A DNA stretch of 64,000 bases, from NCBI GenBank assembly GCA_026874595.1, contig CM049315.1, forward strand, positions 69,017,916 through 69,081,915, given 5' to 3'. This document shows positions 49,001-59,706 of this stretch, piece after piece. A program made the translations under genes and the position numbers. Source of the DNA: Sipunculus nudus. Taxonomy: Eukaryota > Annelida > Sipuncula > Golfingiida > Sipunculidae. The notes beneath the pieces were generated by a model that saw only the letters and a program-made list of their open reading frames with translations, did not search any database and had not been told where the DNA came from. Numbering within the stretch: the first letter of the stretch is position 1; each line of letters starts with the position of its first letter.

Positions 49001-49392
49001 GTCTTAAGTCAAACATTCTACATGAGAATTCCTGACACACAGGGATTATATAGCTAAATAAGGAATATATATACGTCACAACAGCACTGCCTGACAAATA
49101 TATGAAAAAAATAATTTGGAATATAGGGCAGCTAGGAAGCCTGGAAAATACATATTTCTTCTGTTACTGACTGATATTAACTGACATCCATTTTGCCACT
49201 TGTGGTAATATACTATAATCATGTATACATATACTATTAAAAATATTAATTGGAATCGACGGTAAAAATCGATAATTGAATTAGTACTAGCAGATCACAC
49301 ACACGCCACGCTTCACATGGCTCAGACACTATGTTCATATACTAGGTATGCATGTCATATTGCATACAGAAATTAAATACTTTTTTTCTACA
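46047..49392. other. Transposon copy 1 interior, non-coding, with TAATAG arrays
   Basis: It is probably intron and subterminal sequence of the transposase gene. Hexamer arrays of TAATAG occur at about 47385-47515 and 48823-48915, conserved in copy 2 at about 61080-61210 and 62300-62385. A GCTTTAGCCGGCTTTAGCC patch lies near 47120. No long coding frame. Confidence 0.5.
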
Positions 49393-49658
49393 TACCATGT
49401 GATGATGTGACTAGTATCTCTTTCAGTGGTCATGTTCGCCGTGTCATCCACCAGATCAAGCAGACTCCCGAGTCTTGTGCATGTAACCAGGTAACGTGCA
49501 CTTCTGTTGAGATTTCCCGCACTTTTGTTTAGCAGCGGAGCACATAATTCAGTTCCTGAATATTTTGCAGTTTCGCCAGAGGCTTCCCCATTCAGCCCGG
49601 CACTGGTATATCCGGGACACTTGTACCGACATCGACAAAGCGGAAGTTGGCACTGCAT
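49393..49658 (-). pseudogene. Candidate first exon of the P-like transposase gene, copy 1
   Basis: The frame opens with ATG at 49658 (MQCQLPLCRCRYKC) and stays open to TSHII, ending at a splice-donor-like ATG then GTATGT. It is kept open in copy 2 (63125 to about 62860) with mostly conservative changes, though copy 2 has lost the donor. A cysteine-rich start (C-x4-C-x-C-x3-C) could be metal-binding. It matches no domain I can name. Confidence 0.45.
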
Positions 49659-49954
49659 GGATTATTCATTTGGACAGGATCTGACGAGGAATTAATAACA
49701 GCGAGCTTGTATGAACCTAATGCTGATTTCAGTAGGTACAACAATCTTTCTGCTTTGTAACAATCAGCGTTCTTGTGCATTTTACTTATGTTAACATAAC
49801 AATTCAGCTGGTGAAGTGGGCGCGTCACAGCAGTCGCCTGGAAAAGTGGTGTGTCTTTCATTATTATTAGTATAGTAAGGCCGGGGGACCAATGCCTTAT
49901 ACCTGTTGACCCTCTTTTTTCCCGTAAAGACACTATTCATACGATAGGTGCCTG

Positions 49955-50172
49955 TGAGGCTGGTTACCGTTCAGGCTGAGTTGGAGGCCACTCGGTACGA
50001 ATGTAGAATAACTCACACACCTCTCTGATGCACAACACTTGCATGAACAGAAAACGTTTTATAACCATCTTCTTAATTTCGTCACTTATTTTCAACTGCC
50101 TCTTACTTCTTCATTACATTAATTCTAATCACCATTACGTCCGTCCGTATACGCACATAGCTAGTCAAGACA
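49955..50172. repeat. Direct repeat D, right copy, abutting the TIR transposon
   Basis: It starts at the base after the transposon's right tip and ends CTAGTCAAGACA, then gag sequence resumes. Relative to the left copy it lacks one T and one TTC and has about eleven substitutions. Confidence 0.85.
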
Positions 50173-51770
50173 GTGCGTTAGTGATTCTACATTCGCTCCG
50201 GACACTCTAACGCAGATTTACTATACCCTGCCTAAATCTAAACTTGATTTTAAAGGTCTTGTTAAACTAATGTCTTCGCTGTCAGTTGAAGACAGGCAGA
50301 TGTTGACAGAGGCTCTTGCGGCAACGTCAGAGATGTTTGGAATACCCAAGCAGGCAGAGCAAGCCACTCGCATGGAAGTGAGACCATTGCCCAAGAAATC
50401 GGACCAGGCCACCCTTGTGGAGGAGGGTCAACTATTTCATTCGCCTTGGCGTACTTCAGTGAGGACACCTATTGGATCACCGCATGTGGCTTATCGGTTG
50501 CCCACATCTTAGGGAATGTACACGTGCACCTGTATCAACCGATTTTGGTTGAGAGGTATGAGGGCCCAGCAAGTACGTACTTAACTACCCACCTGCTGTT
50601 ACGTCACCAAGTCTATATCTATATGGTTACATGCTCCCAGCAAATCCAACTCGATTGACGACTTTCTCAGGAGAAGGGATGAAAGGAGAGACGTCTTATC
50701 AGTAGTGAAATCACGAGGTACGCAATCTGATCAGACTGAATCTATATCCAGATCATCACATCGTACTGGCCATCGTCAAGTGGTTGAAGGGACAGGCAGG
50801 ACAATTCGCGATCATTTTGGGGGAGGAGGCAACCCCTGCTGAGATAGTCAGCAAGTTAGACTAGATCTATGGCAATATGTTACTGTCGGAGGTCGGCATG
50901 GAACAGTTCTTCTCCGCAAAACAGCAGAAGGGCGAAACTATAGCAGAGAGGAGCTGAAGGCTGGAGGATTTCTTTTCGCGTGGCAACAAGTCGCTTATTG
51001 TAGCCACTGCTGGACCGAACGTATTAAAGTCAAAGTTCTTCACACGAATTCGATCGGAGCAGATCCAAAACGAGATTCGCCATAAGGTTGAGAATGCCAC
51101 ATACGAACTTGAGACCCGAAGATGGCAGTGGACCATGAAAAAACATTGCACCGCAATCTGCTTCTTCCGATAGGATATTTGTCTCCGGATGTTTCAGAGA
51201 ATAACACTCAGCATGACACACAGGATATACCAAGAATCAGACAGTTACACCAACGCCGAAACGTTCGGTTGAAACCGGAAGGGTTGATGATACTCTTAGC
51301 TCTGGGGAAGCAGATTCTGAGGAGGAACCTGTAATTGTCATGCCACAGCCAAAACCTAGAAGAAAACCGTGTCCCCAGCGATTTCAAAACTCCAACATCC
51401 CGGAAAAAGCCAAAACCGACCCCAAGACGACATTCAGCAAGTGAGGCAACGCCGGTTTCAAATGATTGTAATGAGCTGACTGATAGGACACCAGAGTCAA
51501 TAAAAAATAAGGGACCTGACGTTCCGCGGGATGTTTTGGAGATTGGTGCTGCCACTGATGCAGTCCACACAGTTGAAACTGACAAAATCGTGGGCGACCC
51601 GGAAGACCTGCCACGTACTTCAGACCAGTCTCTTCCCAGTATGGCAAGACGTTAAAACCGTACCAGAAAAACGCCAACGTGGTATGATCCTTGTTCCTAT
51701 AAACAAACCTGTTACTCACCAGACCAAGAATTTCAAGAGCCTTCTATCATTCAAAACCGAATAGTCAATC
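50173..51770 (+). pseudogene. LTR-element gag, capsid region and C-terminal part, broken
   Basis: Plus-strand frames include SLSVEDRQMLTEALAATSEM (50273 onward). A capsid-like stretch near 50800-51100 reads IYGNMLLSEVGMEQFFSAKQ, a pattern of Ty3-type gag capsids. A basic Pro/Ser-rich tail follows (51335-51655). Several stops interrupt it. No CCHC knuckle, protease, reverse transcriptase or integrase was found before the PPT, so this element lacks pol. Confidence 0.55.
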
Positions 51771-52341
51771 TAAAGAAGCTAATAGACGCCCTTTCCTCTT
51801 TAATGTCATAACAATATATGACATATGTATTTACTTAGGTTTCAGCAAAAAAAAAGTAAAGAATAGAACAATTTATGTAAAATAGGCCCTATGATATATT
51901 GCTTTTACTGATATATTCAAATCACATGCCTAATATTACAAATTCCTTGGAGAGATATGATTAACATATTATAATTTATTACTAAACAGCGTGAGCGTAC
52001 TTGAGCACATAATGGTGAAATTGCAGAAATATTGGTATAATTTGGGATATCGTCATTCATATGTGAAATGGTCATGGTACACTGTCGTATGCTTTTAAAG
52101 ACTTACGATTATTTGATATTGTAATGTTTTTGTAATGTGATAGTTTGTAGATATTATTATATGGAGGCACTTATCATGTAAGCGATGTTATGAGATAAGT
52201 TACTTGCTGATAAAATTGTCTGGGTTAATTGCTGCTGTCTCCATCGAATTGATGTATACACATACATATATATTGTTGCATGTAATATATGGTTAAGTGA
52301 TACTATTTTATTTCGTACTGAATGTCGGGACGACATTGCCT
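51771..52341. other. 3' internal non-coding region of the LTR element
   Basis: AT-rich sequence between the gag remnant and the polypurine tract, presumably the 3' UTR. No other feature was seen. Confidence 0.45.
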
Positions 52342-52355
52342 AGGGAGGGGGGAAA
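52342..52355 (+). other. Polypurine tract upstream of LTR2
   Basis: AGGGAGGGGGGAAA directly precedes the TGTGACC start of LTR2, where the plus-strand primer of an LTR retrotransposon lies. LTR1 has no such tract, confirming that LTR1 is the 5' and LTR2 the 3' repeat. Confidence 0.75.
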
Positions 52356-53414
52356 TGTGACCGGGTATACTGAGGTCAGTTTTGATTGTTATTTATTTGT
52401 TGTGGTCTGTGCATGTGCTAGTGTACAAACTGTGGTATTATTCGCCAGCAGCGCGCCCACGCTGTAATCCACGTCGGAGCATAGCACCTGGGTTGTCACC
52501 TTTGACCCGATAATTAATTTCCGTCTATTTTTGATTTGTCTGCAACAACAAGGTATAATTAAATGTGTGATGTAGTAGTAAGCGTTAATTTAATATAGAT
52601 AATACTATCTACTGTTTATATGTTTTTGTGATATACTGGATGAACTTACTCAATTATTAGTAATATTGTTCATTTGCATATAAATAGCGTACCTAGTTTA
52701 GCTGCCAAGTTTCACGATCAACGTTACTATTGAATTGGAGAGTTCAATGTCATGTGTTGCTCTCTTTCCAGGTACGTAATTTTCAGTGTATATCCTGAAT
52801 TAGTGTGTCAATGTTAATTCAGTAAGATAGGTTAGTCAACATATTGTCATAATAACGCTAATATTATCATACACGAACTAATTCGCTAAATGTGGTCCAA
52901 AAGGTAAAATATTCTATGGCCAAATGTGGTCGTCTGTAATATCGTATACTATTCATTAGAGTATGTCAGTTATTATTCTTTCATAATAATGATAATGTAA
53001 TCATAGTTATTATAACACGCTTATTTTGCTAAATATGGTCAGAAAGTTTGATTTATCTTTGACCAAAGGTGGTCATCCGATCAGCTGTAATGTTCTCCAT
53101 GTGTAAACACATTGTAAGTGCCGCACATTGTGTTAGCGAAAGATAACTGTAAATCCTGAAAACTGAGTATATTCTGTGTATATTTCCTATTGTACATTTG
53201 TCGCCTTTTTAATTATATATATGACTTGGCAGGCAACTATTGAACTGGAGAATTTAATGTCATGTGTTTCTCTCTTTTCAGCACATTAAACCTGTATAGC
53301 ACATTCTGTGTTGTGCTTCGGATAGTGTTTGTGACTGAGAGCCGTGATTTTTATATGCGGCCCACTACCCCACTTATCGTCCTCATCAACCTCGGTCTGA
53401 CAACTACTGTTACA
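52356..53414 (+). repeat. 3' LTR of the gag-only LTR element (LTR2)
   Basis: It is homologous to LTR1 throughout (TGTGACCGGGTATAC start, CTACTGTTACA end), with substitutions and short indels suggesting an old insertion. Unusually, a second PBS-like site and leader follow it. Confidence 0.85.
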
Positions 53415-53970
53415 GAAATAGCGGCCAACGTGGGGCTGTACATCTTCTGATATGACACAATGGCAAGTGGAGCTACAATGTAACAAGTATTGTGTTTAAA
53501 ATACACGTGTCGGGTTTTTGCCATGTGCTTTCGGTTGTCCACCAAGTTCCAATTTAGGTGATAGCTGTGGGGTTTGATCAGGTTGACTTCCGGGTATTTC
53601 CTTTCCGTGATTCAGATCCCACAGTAAAAACGGAAACTGGAAACAATATTTTCGATTAAGATACATTTCATTATTTCATGTAATGGTCATTTGGACTATT
53701 TTGTCTATGTGACAATTTCGCATTTTGGATACTTAATTTACTGGCAGTATTCTTGTACCGGAAGAAATATACACCAAGGTCGAGGACACTCCGATATTGT
53801 ACCTGACTTTTGGTCACTGTTTACTTTTGTTCAGGCATATATTGGTTTTTTGTCACTGACTTTTGGTCAGTGAGTGTTTACATTTTTACATATACAGTTA
53901 TTTAACATTCGACTTCGTCACTGATATTTTTATCAGTGTTTACATTTGTTCAGATGTATATGTAAATGCA
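53415..53970 (+). mobile_element. Second, deleted leader copy after LTR2
   Basis: A decayed PBS (GCGGCCAACGTGGGGC) at the expected spot is followed by leader sequence matching 21875-21905. It then jumps to the part matching 22640-23130; about 730 bases are missing. It gives an LTR-internal-LTR-internal arrangement, the mark of recombination between tandem or sister copies. Confidence 0.7.
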
Positions 53971-54822
53971 CAATTCAAACTACATGTATCTCCTAGAGAG
54001 CTTTTTCTTTTTAACTGGTGGCATATCTCTCTTTCACATGTAGAATACTAGTCCAAGTACTTGCGTCAACAATACCTGTCAAGAACTATTACCTTCCATT
54101 TTGTATAAAACCAGCTGGCAGCGTTACTGGATATAGCAGCTCTGTTACTTAATATACAAGTAGTATCATCATCATAATTATCCATATTGGGATCTGTTTT
54201 CTTCATTCTTATTGTGCTGTGCATATAACATTTTATATGGACCTATATAGTTAATACATAACAGATAACAAGACATTTTATAATGAATGAAAGACATTAC
54301 ACATACCTCTGTGTGGCCTGAAGGCAAATCTACTGCACCACATGTTACAATTCTGTTCACTGGTCAAAGCAGGAAATGACATCAATGTCATGTGCCCAAT
54401 GTTGACACTGACCTCTGACATAAACCTCATTTCAATATTAAACAAGCTTCTTAAACACCAGCCAGAGTGGCACAATGCATGCTACACTGGTCCCCAGAGC
54501 CACCAAATAAAGGGAACCCGGTTCAAATCCAGAACAAGGCATTAACATTTTTTCCATGAAATTACGCTTTTATCCATTTTAAACAAAGTAATTAATACCT
54601 TTCTTAAACATAAAATCAATATTAAATGAATTCACATGTAGTTTGATTTGTGCATTTACACACTCGGCCTCTTATGCATAGGAACTATGCATAATTATTC
54701 CCGGATTACAAATGCACATAAACATTATTACACATTATTAGAATAATGGATTCATCTGTTAACATGTAATACTTATTGTATGAAGACAAATGCAAAATGT
54801 AACATCAATATTAAAACAACGT
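53971..54822. other. Unassigned sequence with a SINE-like promoter
   Basis: No gene was recognised. Around 54468-54530 an A-box-like TGGCACAATGC and a B-box GGTTCAAATCC lie about 50 bases apart, suggesting a tRNA-derived SINE fragment (low confidence). Confidence 0.3.
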
Positions 54823-57702
54823 TCAGTTTGAGTGGCTTTCGTGCTTTACAATAGGCAGAAGCAAAACGAGCTTATGAATTGGCCTACGAAGATCAGAACT
54901 CGAGTTCTGAGTAACACACTTCGCACGTTTCCTTTCCTGTCGGGCTCCGTTTTTGGTAATTCGACCCAAACGCCAAAGATTTCTGGGCATATTGTCGTCC
55001 CTCAGCAATACAATGTCTCCAGATTTAGGTTTCTGGTAGTCTTGCTCCATTTCTGTCTTTGCTGTAGAGTCAGCAGGTATTCTCTTCGCCATCTATACCA
55101 GAACTGATTGGCTAAATACTGAATCCTTCGCCAACGTTTCCGAGCGTAAACATCTTCTCTTTGGAATTGTCCTCGGGGCGGTTTGACGACGGATTTGAGG
55201 TTCAGGAGGTGATTTGGCGTGAGCGGCCTCAAGTCATCCGGGTCACTTAAGACACTGGTCAGTGGACGAGAATTTACAATTGATTCTACCTCACAAAGCA
55301 GAGTTCTGAAAGATTCATCATCCACACGGTTGCCAAATTCTCGGAACAAATATGACAGAAATTTTCGCACAGTTTACACCTGTCTTTCCCAGACACCTCC
55401 CATATGACTTGCTGCAGGCGGATTGAATGTCCATTTTATGTTTTGCTGTAGCAACTGGTCTCTGAGAGAATTTTGATCCATATCCATGGTAGCTTTGTGT
55501 GATTCTCGCTCTGCTCCCACAAAATTAGTTCCGTTGTCACATCGAATCTCCTTGACAGCTCCTCTCCTGGCAATGAAGCGTCTGAGCGCATGAATAAAGG
55601 AATCGGTGTCTAAGGAATTTGACGATTCTAAATGAATGGCTCTACTCACCAAGCACGTGAACAGTGCGCCATATCGTTTGACTTCTTTCCTGCCTTCTTT
55701 GATAAAGAAGGATGGGAAGAAGTCAACTCCGGTGAAGGTGAATGGTGGAGCAGGACTTACTCGATCCGGGGGAAGAGCTGCCACTTTTTGCTCACAGACG
55801 AGTTTGTTTAGACGACGACAGGAGACACAATGGGTTAGCACATGCCGCACAGCTGCATTTCCATTGATCACCTAGTACTTTTCCCTTAGTCGTGCAAGTA
55901 CATAGTTACGACCAGAATGTTCTAACTGTACGACCAGAATGTCCTAACTGTTCATGTACTGATCTGATGATCAATGTTGTGATGTGACTTTTGCGTGGTA
56001 GAATTACAGGGTGTTTCATGTTTCGTGGCAGAATGGATTTTGTAAGGCGTCCGCCTACTCGAATGATATCACGGTCTAAGAAAGGGTCCAGTCGGTAAAT
56101 CGAGCTTTGGTTCGAAACACAGGCTCTGTTTGCTCGGCCTCGTTGACTCTGAGCTTATTTTGCTTCAGATGTTCAATCTCAGAAGGGAAATGCTGTTGCT
56201 GTATGTATTTCAAAATGTATAGCTCTGCTTTATCCATCTCATCCACAGTCAAGGGATGACTCTCTGCTGGTTTCGTTTGACCCAAGTGAGGTTTGTTTGG
56301 CTTCTGTAATATGTGACGAAGCCGCAAAAGATATGCCACTGCTTTCTTTAAACGGTGCCAGTTAGAATAATAGACTAGCAGTTGGTCAAGTGGCTTGCTT
56401 TGTGGATCCTCATATGGTATGACCGTGCTGAGCGAATGTACAATTTTGTCAGCCTCTGAAGAAGTATCCTCAATAATGATTGGTTGTTTAGGCCATGCAT
56501 CCTCATGTTTCCTCAGAAATTCCGGTCCTTCAATCCAACATTTGTGCTTTAACATCTGAATGCTATTTTGACCCCTGGAGCCATAGTCGGCTGGGTTGTC
56601 TGTTATTGGGACGTATCGCCACTGTTTTGGGGTTGAGAACTCGCGGATCGTTCCAACTCGGTTTGCTACGAACACAGGGAATCTCTTCTTCTCACTACAT
56701 ATGTAATGTGGGACTGTTGTTGAATCTGTGTGATACACAATTTAGTCTGGTTTGTTGTCTAGTTCTTGGAGCATCATTTGGCCGAGGTGTACCGAGATTG
56801 TGGCCGCTGTAAGCTCCAGACGAGGTATCGTTGTTGGTTTTATGGGCGCCAGTCTAGCCTTACCTATCAGAAAAGAAGTGTGTATTTTGCCCTCCATGTT
56901 GCTTAGGCGTAAATATGCGGCAGAAGCATACCCAATTGAACTAGCATCAGAAAACAAATGGAGTTGAGTTGATGTGACAGTTCCAAATCCTTCCGGATTC
57001 AAGCATCTGTTCACAGACACTTCATTTAGCAGTTGAAGATCATTCAGCCACCTTTGCCACTGTATTGTGTACTGTTCTGGAATTTCACCAATCTAATTCT
57101 GTTTTTCTTTGCACAGATCTTGCAGTATTTTCTTTGCAGGCAATGTGAATGGTGCAAGGAATCCTAAGGGATCAAAGATGGATGACACGGTAGACAGAAT
57201 TCCTCGTCTTGTTTCTGGCTGAGAGTTAGTCATGAACGAGAAGCCAAATGTGTCCTTAGAAATACACCACTTGATGCCCAAAGCACGTTCAATCGGCAAT
57301 TTGTCATAATCCAGTTCGATAGTCTGTATTTCTTTTGCACGCTCTTTTTTCAGGAATGGATGCAAGCACTGCTGTGCTGTTACTGATAAATTTGGCCAAG
57401 TAAAAACCCCCTGTTGAGCAAGCAGAAGACAGGTCATTGATCAATTTGACAGCTTCCTGCTCAGTAGCAACTGATTTCAGACAGTCGTCTACATAGAAGT
57501 TTCTGTTGTTGTGTGAGACACAGGTTGTGGAAGAACATTATTCTCTGTTATCCTTCTCAGTGCATAGTTACAATTACTGGGAGAGGAAATGGCACCAAAC
57601 AAGTGCACCTTCATCTGGTACTCATGCAGGCCTGAATCAAGATCACCACCTGGCCACCACAGAAAGCGCAGAAAATTACACTTATCAGATGAAACACGCA
57701 CT
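54823..57702 (-). pseudogene. BEL/Pao pol (reverse transcriptase end, RNase H, integrase), broken and truncated
   Basis: In minus-strand order: FLRFLWWPGG, EYQMKVHLFGAISSP, YVDD (57499-57488), then the RNase H region ([34 protein letters not shown]) and integrase (CVSCRRLN zinc part; GVDFF, CDNGTNF and HMGGVWERQV as the D, D, E residues), then the BEL-type C-terminal domain (PKSGDIVLLRDDNMPRNLW). Stops occur after GVWERQV, after LQELDNKPD and near 57100. The palm N-terminus, protease and gag are absent: the reading breaks at about 57702 where transposon copy 2 begins. No LTRs were found. Confidence 0.85.
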
Positions 57703-57937
57703 AGAAAGAGATATGTGGTACATGACATAAAAATATAAATGTGCGAGTGTATGTAACGTAGCAATTATGAGTGTAGGAATGTCTCTGTGATGGTCATTCC
57801 CCATATCTGTGACTGATACGCTCGTATTGGTAAGATGCTTCTAAAAAGATGTTTTGTAATATTACTTATAATAACATATAACAAAAATACAAAGTCATGA
57901 CATATCCTATTAAAAAGATGCAGGTACAAACAGATCA

Positions 57938-57938
<1 letters not shown>

Positions 57939-57992
<54 letters not shown>

Positions 57993-57993
57993 A
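57939..57993. repeat. (TA)n microsatellite in transposon copy 2
   Basis: Dinucleotide run with one TTT interruption; counterpart of 43817-43862. Confidence 0.9.
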
Positions 57994-58894
57994 GATGTAA
58001 TTACATGTGGAAAACAAGACAGAGAGGTGCCTACTGCATTTGCTGATGTCCACTTTGTCACCCGATTGTTATAATGCAAGAAGTAAAGTGAACATGGGAC
58101 CCGGCATCTTGTTCTCGTGCATACCTCAAAAATGTAAACAAATACTCAATGCATGTCGTCCAAGCAACGGAATAACAACTATCTGGCCTATGGCAGAGCC
58201 GGTTTCTGGCCCATGTGACAGATACATCAAGTGGACCCTTCAACTTTACACCAGTCACTACTCTTCACAAAGTTCATCCTTGCACACAGTGTCTACAAAG
58301 AACTGGCGTGTTCTGTGTGATACAAAGCCATTTGCTATGTATTTACTACTATCCGTGGAGCAAGAGAAGGCAAAGAGAGCCGTTATACAGGATCATAATA
58401 TTGTTGTGACAGGTAACCTGAATGATGCAAAAAATAATATATATATGCACTACTATGCCTTGTGTCATATGAAAATAGGTGTTGTGGAATGTGGTAAAAA
58501 CTTTATTAAATTCAATATGTGCTGACAGAGTGATATAGTAAATCAGTGGTTATAATCATGCTGTTGTGTACTGTCAATATCATGTATGTAACCCATATTC
58601 CCATAATACATGCATTTTTGAACATGGCATCGGTTGTAAAGCCACATGTACAATAAGAACATGGTGGAGATAGAAACAGTATATTGTAATTTGCATTTAT
58701 TTGGTAACGCCATTGGCTACAAGTTTGGCCTGTGTAACTACTGTAAAATAATGATTTGAGAGTGCACTCCCATAACTCTGTATTTACAAACTACAATCCT
58801 TCCATGCCACACTGTAAGGATAATGTATTTATCCAACAGAACCTATCATACAGGCCACAGACACCTGTTAGAAAGACAAACATGACACACAAAT

Positions 58895-59706
58895 GAAGTT
58901 AGGAATGATAAATGTCTGGTCACTATGCAGGAGAATACTCATAAATGTGCGATTGCAGCTTGCACCATCCATGCATGTAAAGTCAACAGTGAATTTCTAT
59001 ATCTTTAACATTTACACTGCCTTCGCAAAAAATATATTTATTTCTGGAGCATTAACGCCGTGTGTTGGGGAAAAAAAGCAAATGGAAAGCGAAAACCATC
59101 ATAACCAAGAAAGACTAACTGCAGAGTATGTTTTGCCATCTGCACATCATTCGTATCGGTCGTGAGCTTTGTTATGGCTGCACATTTCTGGCCTGTTTGT
59201 ACTAGTCCTCGGAACTGGAAGTTACTGTACATGTCATTATCCTGTTGTATGGCCATTTCATCAAAGATGATTCCCCCAGCCTTGATGCCTGCTGCCTTTG
59301 AGCTTAAGTACCCATCCATTTTAACAGCTCACTGTGTAAGCCTGGCTTCTGCTTGATGACATTTTTATTCCTCTGCAGAAGTGTTTCACTTGGCAATATT
59401 AGGAGGCCAGAGTTTCTCAGTTCACTATATGCCTTTGGACTGCGGTTCCACACTGTTAAACAAGGCATGATGATATGTTTGTTCCATCGATGTCCCCTTG
59501 GACCTTTGCTTGAGATAAGACAGTTACGATGCGCAATTATCAGTGTTTTCATGTGCTCTGTAGCACCTGGTAGCAGCTTGTCTATCAGGCCAGTAACTTC
59601 ACTATTTTCTTCCTCATGATTCACAGCAGGATCTGGTGCATGAGGTATTGTCTGGCACTCCCTGCACACACGGGTAGCAGCTGAGAAACTGATCACACCT
59701 TCACAA
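58895..59706 (-). pseudogene. P-element/THAP9-like transposase, central part, copy 2
   Basis: The same region as 44780-45580. Here VWNRSPKAYSELRN, LPSETLLQRNKN, LLKWMGT and GIIFDEMAIQQD lie close together, with a break between WMGT and GIIF. The frame is better kept than in copy 1 around FDEM but shifts after LQLVFLGYDG. The upstream part is lost in the 430-bp deletion. Confidence 0.6.

Larger units (their letters stand above)
43331..49954 (-). mobile_element. 6.6-kb TIR DNA transposon with P-element-like transposase, copy 1
   Basis: About 200-bp terminal inverted repeats: left 43331-43533 starting CAGGCACCTGTCGTATAAAT, and right 49756-49954, which inverted reads CAGGCACCTATCGTATGAAT. Shared inner blocks are CACACCACTTTTCCAGGCGA and TCACCAGCTGAAT. 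Transposase pieces lie on the minus strand (49658-49393 and 46046-44780). A (TA)n tract (43817-43862) and TAATAG arrays are internal. It interrupts the LTR element's gag region and is bracketed by ~220-bp direct repeats instead of a normal 8-bp duplication. Confidence 0.8.

Noticed and set aside
43108-50172. A TRIM or short-LTR retroelement using D as LTRs
   Set aside because: D starts TG and ends CA, but no PBS follows the left copy, no polypurine tract precedes the right copy, and flanking bases show no short duplication.
50028-50210. Hydrophobic 60-codon plus-strand frame
   Set aside because: It lies wholly in repeat D and is not preserved in the left D copy; a chance frame.
54823-57702. 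BEL/Pao pol as the missing pol of the gag-only LTR element
   Set aside because: It is in the opposite orientation, outside the two LTRs, and of the BEL/Pao class while the gag looks Ty3-like.
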